From a virus: a stretch of DNA of 23,722 bases. The translations under genes and the position numbers were made by a program. Under the pieces are notes generated by a model. That model worked only from the letters and a program-made list of their open reading frames with translations. It did not search any database and was not told the origin of the DNA. The stretch spans positions 1 through 23,722 of the IMG/VR virus record IMGVR_UViG_3300005580_000024; one strand, 5' to 3'. Of this stretch, positions 20,750-23,722 are shown piece after piece (position 1 is the first letter of the stretch; every line of letters starts with the position of its first letter).

Positions 20750-21391
20750 TTATGCGGTTTCAGTTTCAAGTGCTTTAACTGTAGGCTTTTTGCACCATGC
20801 GGGAATGCTAGGGTTTAAACAATTATCACGCATCGGCATGATAATACCTACAAATAATTCAGTGCAATCAAGGGCAACAATGCCACTATCAGTGCCTCTT
20901 TGCATAATGGAAACTGCTACCCCTGTAGGCTTTTTAATGCCACTTAAATCACTAGCACAATCAAAAAATGCCATAACGTAATCGGGGTTATAAGTGCTAG
21001 GTTTTATATCAGCATCATCTAATTTGCTAGGCAAAACTCTATCACAATGGGGAAAACTACCATCTAATGCTGAAAATTGCATAGTTGAATTATCGGGTTG
21101 AATCACTGTTATTTTTATGCCATCTACAGTGAAGTGTAGGGTTTCATTACCCTGTTTAGCAGTGCCAAATAGGGTTTTCAGTGCATCATTAGGAATGATT
21201 ACACTGTTTTCACCATTTACAGGGGTTTCATCTATTAAAAGTCTACCTAGGATATGACCATTGGTTGATTCTAAGTATGTTCCCCTGTTATTTTGAACAA
21301 CATGGATACCACACAAATAATAACGAACGTCTTTAATGGCACTGAATCTAGACAATGCTTTCAGTTGTTTGCGTTGAATTGAAAATTTCAT
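20750..21391 (-). CDS. miniature DnaN-like sliding clamp (213 aa)
   Basis: ATG 21391 has an AAAAAGGCTTTAAT leader. Four blocks match the second and third domains of bacterial beta clamp, in order: KDVRYYLCGI (20-29; E. coli QDVRYYLNGM), STNGHILGR (42-50; ATDGHRLA), ALDGSFPHCDRVLP (108-121; VDGRFPDYRRVLP) and IIMPMR (183-188; VVMPMR at the clamp C-terminus). The first clamp domain is absent, and between DRVLP and the block YNPDYVMAFFDCA (like FNVSYVLDVLNAL) some 60 residues of domain three are missing. About 25 extra residues follow MPMR, with Cys and Pro. It may be a small clamp for phage replication or a mimic acting on host clamp partners. No polymerase is in the window. Confidence 0.75.
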   Translation of the reverse strand: MKFSIQRKQLKALSRFSAIKDVRYYLCGIHVVQNNRGTYLESTNGHILGRLLIDETPVNGENSVIIPNDALKTLFGTAKQGNETLHFTVDGIKITVIQPDNSTMQFSALDGSFPHCDRVLPSKLDDADIKPSTYNPDYVMAFFDCASDLSGIKKPTGVAVSIMQRGTDSGIVALDCTELFVGIIMPMRDNCLNPSIPAWCKKPTVKALETETA

Positions 21392-21472
21392 ATTAAAGCC
21401 TTTTTAGTTGAAAATGCCTAGGAAAATGCCTAGGTGATAGGATACTGTTACCAATACCCTATACCCTAGTTT

Positions 21473-21556
21473 TTAGCCCCATATCCCAATTATTAGCATT
21501 AAACAAATAAACCCTGTTAGGCTTACCCCTACTATGATTTTGTCGATTTTTTCCAT
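21473..21556 (-). CDS. membrane micropeptide (27 aa), tentative
   Basis: From ATG 21556, which overlaps the preceding stop (TAATG), the minus strand reads MEKIDKIIVGVSLTGFICLM and ends LIIGIWG: a charged start then one membrane helix. An AGG lies 7 nt upstream. Very short, but coupling and clear membrane character argue for translation. It lies in otherwise gene-free space upstream of the clamp gene, where promoter elements also seem to sit. Confidence 0.45.
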   Translation of the reverse strand: MEKIDKIIVGVSLTGFICLMLIIGIWG

Positions 21557-21831
21557 TATTGTGCCTGATCTTCAGCATAAGCTGATTCGATACGCTCGTT
21601 TGTATCATCGCAATACAAGCCAGCATCTTCCCAATTTATGTCGCACGCAATTACTTGCCAGCCATCATTAGAGTCGTTTTCAATAGAATCAATAATTAGG
21701 TGTTGATTGTGCAAAGCTGATTTATAAGACAATGCCGCACCATCGGAGGTTACAAAATATCTAGGATAACCCCCAGGCCATGCATAGGGTTCGCAAATGT
21801 CGGTTTTAAATTGTTGAATTGTATATTTCAT
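21556..21831 (-). CDS. hypothetical protein (91 aa)
   Basis: ATG 21831 (MKYTIQQFKTDICEPYAWPG) follows ATAGGTGTAGAC. It is an acidic, aromatic protein with GYPRYFVTSDGAALSYKSAL (about 20-39) and a Trp/Asp-rich C-terminus (DGWQVIACDINWEDAGLYCD). It has four Cys without a clear metal pattern. It looks like a small alpha/beta domain. No function was recognised; the neighbours are also short early genes. Confidence 0.65.
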   Translation of the reverse strand: MKYTIQQFKTDICEPYAWPGGYPRYFVTSDGAALSYKSALHNQHLIIDSIENDSNDGWQVIACDINWEDAGLYCDDTNERIESAYAEDQAQ

Positions 21832-21842
21832 GTCTACACCTA

Positions 21843-21992
21843 TTAAGTTAAAGATAAACCAGTGATACGAAAGCATTTGCCATTGGACAATTCAACATCT
21901 ATTGTGCCAAAGGGGTGAATTTTTATGACTTTGACTTGTTGCACTTTGCCAAAAATCGGCATCATGTAAATTTGATTGATTTGCAGTTTCAT
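21843..21992 (-). CDS. small basic beta-rich protein (49 aa)
   Basis: From ATG 21992, after the AATAGGTGTTCACA leader, the minus strand reads MKLQINQIYMMPIFGKVQQV, continues KVIKIHPFGTIDVELSNGKC and ends FRITGLSLT. Alternating hydrophobics with Gly turns suggest an SH3-like or OB-like barrel. The leader is the same type as for four neighbouring genes, which supports a real start. It is first after the operator at 22032-22046. Confidence 0.7.
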   Translation of the reverse strand: MKLQINQIYMMPIFGKVQQVKVIKIHPFGTIDVELSNGKCFRITGLSLT

Positions 21993-22031
21993 TGTGAACA
22001 CCTATTGAATGATTGAAGATTGATTGTGTGA

Positions 22032-22046
22032 TAGTGTTAAACACTA
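22032..22046. promoter_or_regulatory. palindromic operator TAGTGTTAAACACTA
   Basis: This is a perfect 15-nt dyad (17 nt with the flanking A/T), one base different from those at 16607 and 16907. It lies in the gap between the leftward genes at 22082 and 21992. On the minus strand GGGTTTAT...TATAGTGTT precedes it, as at 16907, so more than the dyad is conserved. It probably gives the downstream leftward genes their own regulated promoter. Confidence 0.7.
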
Positions 22047-22081
22047 TACCATAGGGATAAACCCTAGGCATAGCATTATTT

Positions 22082-22387
22082 TTACTGAATAGGTGTAGTT
22101 TGCGATACATGGAAAACAGTGCTAGACCTACACAATTTTGTAGGGTTACCAGTGACTTTATCTTTTGCGTCAATATAGGTAACTACTTTGACCCCATGCT
22201 CTCCCTTGTTGACTTGACGACCTAGTGCTTTCCATGCGTTATAGGTGAATACATTCTCCCTAGGAATAATTTCACTAGGGCTTATTCCCTTTGCAGTAAA
22301 CCCTTGCATGATGCTAGGGATATTGAGCAGAGAATCACCATTTTTTGCCCTTGCAAGGCTTTCCATTTGTTGCAGTTGTTTATCCAT
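22082..22387 (-). CDS. ArdC N-domain-like protein (101 aa)
   Basis: ATG 22387 follows ATAGGTGTTAAAA. The 101 residues include SEIIPRENVFTYNAWKALGR (about 39-58) and VNKGEHGVKVVTYIDAKDK, which resemble the N-terminal ssDNA-binding domain of ArdC antirestriction proteins (pattern of phage and plasmid DUF1738). The metallopeptidase domain of full ArdC is absent. Stand-alone N-domains of this kind occur in phages. It may protect entering DNA or bind single strands in replication. The assignment is from motif memory. Confidence 0.65.
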   Translation of the reverse strand: MDKQLQQMESLARAKNGDSLLNIPSIMQGFTAKGISPSEIIPRENVFTYNAWKALGRQVNKGEHGVKVVTYIDAKDKVTGNPTKLCRSSTVFHVSQTTPIQ

Positions 22388-22474
22388 TTTTAACACCTAT
22401 CAAAAAAGTTAATGAAATTCCTAGGAAAAACCTAGGGCATAAACCCCTACAAGTAAGGGTCTATAACCTAGAAT

Positions 22475-22684
22475 TTAAGCCTTTGCAAGTGTTTTAATGG
22501 TCTCAAATTCTGCAAGGGTAACAATGCGAACACTTCCCTTAACCTCGTAAAGGTTCCAGTTATTTGACGATATAAATTTAACTGCTTGAAGATAGGTTAA
22601 TGGGATTGTCCTATCAGTCCAAGTGTCATCATAGTCATTATGCCTAATGACAATATAGTCTTTTTTCCAAGCATTACTTTTCAT
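22475..22684 (-). CDS. hypothetical protein (69 aa)
   Basis: ATG 22684 (MKSNAWKKDYIVIRHNDYDD) has the TTTGAAAGGCTTAAAA leader, preferred over a start 15 nt upstream that lies within it. It is a mixed alpha/beta small protein (TIPLTYLQAVKFISSNNWNL; VKGSVRIVTLAEFETIKTLA). It is cytoplasmic and of unknown function. It ends AKA then TAA inside another AAAGGCTTAA copy, although no start codon follows that copy. Confidence 0.65.
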   Translation of the reverse strand: MKSNAWKKDYIVIRHNDYDDTWTDRTIPLTYLQAVKFISSNNWNLYEVKGSVRIVTLAEFETIKTLAKA

Positions 22685-22703
22685 TTTTAAGCCTTTCAAA
22701 AGT

Positions 22704-22719
22704 AAGCCCCGAAGGGCTT
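22704..22719 (-). promoter_or_regulatory. UUCG-loop hairpin, second copy
   Basis: The 16-nt sequence AAGCCCCGAAGGGCTT is identical to the stem-loop of the terminator at 19085-19105. Here, between the first and second leftward genes, it is followed on the minus strand by ACTTTTG rather than a U-run. It may be a partial terminator or a processing and stability element that lowers expression of genes after the first. Confidence 0.6.
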
Positions 22720-22723
22720 GGGT

Positions 22724-22993
22724 TTAGATGTTTGTCTTGTATTTCTTGATAAATGCCTTAAGTAGCCGAATGTCTTTTTTGGCTATCTCATTAGATTCAG
22801 GGTCATCACCTAAACGCATCTCATCGTTATTGATGTGACCATCCTCAAAGTATGTTGCAAGGCGATATTCTGCCTCTTTAACAATCTCTGCGTCCGTGTA
22901 ATCCGTGGGTTCTTTTTTGTCATCGGCACAGATACACTCAAATGCAAATTGCATCTCAGGTATAGCCAGTGCTTGATTAACTATTGGTCTCAT
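22724..22993 (-). CDS. hypothetical acidic protein, first leftward early gene (89 aa)
   Basis: The start at ATG 22993 (MRPIVNQALAIPEMQFAFEC) has the CAAAAGGCTTAAAC leader. A start at 23053 would place the 5' end inside a promoter-like sequence. The 89 residues are acidic and helical (EPTDYTDAEIVKEAEYRLAT; GDDPESNEIAKKDIRLLKAF). It is the first gene after the right-end control region and so would be the first early protein made. No family was recognised. Confidence 0.65.
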   Translation of the reverse strand: MRPIVNQALAIPEMQFAFECICADDKKEPTDYTDAEIVKEAEYRLATYFEDGHINNDEMRLGDDPESNEIAKKDIRLLKAFIKKYKTNI

Positions 22994-23020
22994 GTTTAAG
23001 CCTTTTGAGTTTATCGTCCG

Positions 23021-23072
23021 AAGTGTGGACACTTTTACTAATGCACATACCATGCCAGTTTTGCAGTTTCAA
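23021..23072 (-). promoter_or_regulatory. candidate early leftward promoter with dyad at the start site
   Basis: On the minus strand TTGAAA (23067-23072) and TATGTG (23044-23049) are 17 nt apart, a fair sigma-70-like promoter that would start RNA near 23037. Just after that, AAGTGT-GG-ACACTT (23021-23034) has the same arms as the AGTGT-N3-ACACT operators but a 2-nt centre. The resulting leader to ATG 22993 would be about 45 nt. Confidence 0.45.
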
Positions 23073-23094
23073 CAAAATCAAGCCATGCGATGAT

Positions 23095-23189
23095 AGTGCT
23101 CACTAACAGAGCGCACCAAACTGGTGATGTTAGTAAACACTCTGCACCAAAAAAGGGATGTTAGTAAATGCTATTCACCAAGATGGTGC
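23095..23189. repeat. 31-nt direct repeats with CACCA/TGGTG hairpins and GTTAGT sites
   Basis: Units beginning near 23113, 23144 and 23175 are exactly 31 nt apart. The first two share GCACCAAA...GATGTTAGTAAA; the third keeps CACCAA.TGGTG. The first and third contain CACCA-N3-TGGTG dyads. GTTAGTNNRYRCT-type cores fall at 23095-23107 (minus strand), 23129-23141 and 23160-23172. Iterated spacing and dyads suggest a control region or an origin. Confidence 0.65.
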
Positions 23190-23398
23190 AATATCGAATT
23201 GCCGTGAAATGGCGTTTCATAATGTGAAACCTAATTTATTGTATTCTGAATTCGGTGTGTATATGACTAGAAGTTATAAGGTATGGCGATTATGGTGCAT
23301 AAACCCCATATACCCGTTGCTAATGAATTATCATTATCACTAGCATTACCCGACCACCTAGTCGGTTAACTCATTCCGCATTATGAAACGTGTCTTAT

Positions 23399-23416
23399 GT
23401 TAGTTGGTGCTTACTT
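23399..23416. promoter_or_regulatory. operator-like site, GTTAGTNNRYRCT family
   Basis: The sequence GTTAGTTGGTGCTTACTT matches the sites at 14077 and 17000 over 18 nt, including the ACTT end. It lies just before the G-rich hairpin in the gene-free right end, about 230 nt from the 31-nt repeat group that contains three shorter matches. Confidence 0.55.
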
Positions 23417-23420
23417 TGAT

Positions 23421-23469
23421 GGGGGGGAGGGGTGGTGGTGTGTGTGTAAATATTTGTGTACCCTCCTCC
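23421..23469 (+). other. G-rich tract and 9-bp G/C hairpin
   Basis: Seven G, one A, four G and then TGG/TG repeats begin at 23421. The stretch 23423-23431 pairs with 23461-23469 (nine pairs including one G.U), enclosing a 29-nt loop with a GTGTGT run. The G-runs could also form a four-stranded structure. No U-tract follows, so it is not an ordinary terminator. Confidence 0.6.
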
Positions 23470-23520
23470 GCATAAGTTAAGCCAATCTTAGCGTTTAACA
23501 GCAATGGCTATCTGGATTAG

Positions 23521-23681
23521 GTAAGGAGTTGGTTGACAAATAGGATAGACACCCGTGAGTGGGAGTATCCTTTTAAAGGAGAGCCTCTCGTTTATCTAAG
23601 TTAGAGAAGGTTGTCAGTCCTTACTCTCCACGCTACTAGCCCCGTTCAAGTCTTGTGCTTTACTTGAGAACTACATGGTTC
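23521..23681 (+). ncRNA. candidate structured RNA element, function unknown
   Basis: GTAAGGA (23521-23527) pairs with TCCTTAC (23618-23624), and inside that TGACAA (23534-23539) pairs with TTGTCA (23611-23616). They enclose three small stems: AGGATA/TATCCT (23542-23547 with 23566-23571), GAGA/TCTC (23579-23582 with 23586-23589) and TCTA/TAGA (23595-23605). Two more stems follow: TCAAGT/ACTTGA (23646-23667) and GAAC/GTTC (23668-23681). It is not a tRNA: the stems around the GTTCAAGTC phrase do not fit a T-arm. No known family was recognised. Confidence 0.4.
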
Positions 23682-23722
23682 ACTACGTTTATCCTACTTG
23701 GTCGGCTCAACCGCATAGAGGG

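Larger units (their letters stand above)
22994..23722. other. gene-free right end, non-coding
   Basis: About 730 nt hold no reading frame I can support; the only one over 60 codons (23158-23343) has no ribosome-binding site and an odd composition. It contains the leftward promoter, the 31-nt repeats, a CCGAC/GTCGG hairpin (about 23350-23365), the G-rich hairpin, an AGCCA/TGGCT stem (about 23480-23509) and the multi-stem element 23521-23681. It probably separates leftward early genes from whatever follows to the right. Confidence 0.7.

Noticed and set aside
21897-22173. 93-codon leftward frame covering the operator at 22032
   Set aside because: It runs through the dyad and out of frame over the supported 49-aa gene and the end of the ArdC-like gene.
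23158-23343. 61-codon rightward frame in the right-end region
   Set aside because: It has no ribosome-binding site, an unconvincing composition, and overlaps repeats and dyads; more likely non-coding.
23533-23561. TTGACA as a rightward promoter -35
   Set aside because: No -10-like hexamer 16-18 nt downstream; the bases are better explained by the long-range stem.
23641-23722. tRNA-like GTTCAAGTC phrase
   Set aside because: The flanking five bases do not pair as a T-stem and no acceptor, D or anticodon arms could be placed.

Overview
The window reads as part of a tailed-phage genome with a podovirus-like layout and a Gram-negative host. The evidence is a connector/fibre/ejection-protein gene run, a lysis cassette with a nested Rz/Rz1 spanin pair, and a lambda-like recombination and replication set. 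Base composition looks moderately AT-rich (about 40% GC by eye). A freshwater betaproteobacterial host would fit, but that is only an impression. No integrase, recognisable CI/Cro pair, tRNA, insertion sequence or CRISPR array was seen, so nothing here shows lysogeny.

Layout. (1) 1-10225, rightward: end of an upstream gene, a small virion protein, an adaptor-like and a DNA-stabilisation-like head-tail protein, a tail fibre with a 50-codon partner gene, then three long proteins that look like internal (ejection) proteins. (2) 10235-12536, rightward: a tightly overlapped lysis region with a coiled-coil membrane protein (probable ATT start), a small membrane protein overlapping it by 124 nt, a lipoprotein, a holin candidate, Rz with Rz1 nested inside, and an M15-type peptidase endolysin. 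(3) 16842 down to 12490, leftward: small genes plus a recombination set (ERF-type annealing protein, YqaJ/lambda-type exonuclease, small protein with an SSB-like acidic tip), ending in a chain of micro-genes joined by overlaps. (4) 17085-19030, rightward: small basic protein, lambda-O/DnaT-like initiator carrying an iteron-like GCTAGC cluster, small helical protein, RuvC-like resolvase, small ribbon-helix-helix-like protein. (5) 22993 down to 19127, leftward: twelve short early-type genes including a shortened DnaN-like sliding clamp, a DUF6876-like protein and an ArdC N-domain-like protein, ending at a clear terminator. (6) 22994-23722: about 730 nt with no credible gene but dense in repeats, palindromes, a strong G/C hairpin and a possible structured RNA.

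Control. Two recurrent palindromic motifs lie in the gene-free gaps. One is AGTGT-N3-ACACT, mostly as TAGTGTTNAACACTA, with four copies. The other is GTTAGTNNRYRCT, with six copies. Together they could tie regions 3, 4, 5 and 6 into one regulatory circuit. The leftward genes of region 5 also carry two stereotyped ribosome-binding leaders (AAAGGCTTNAA and AGGTGT types).

Most noteworthy: the miniature clamp, the two operator families, the candidate origin inside the initiator gene, near-absence of GCWGC in the whole window, the ATT start and extended overlap in the lysis region, and the structured non-coding right end. Start sites of many small genes were reset from the longest possible reading frame using ribosome-binding sites; the reason is given in each entry.
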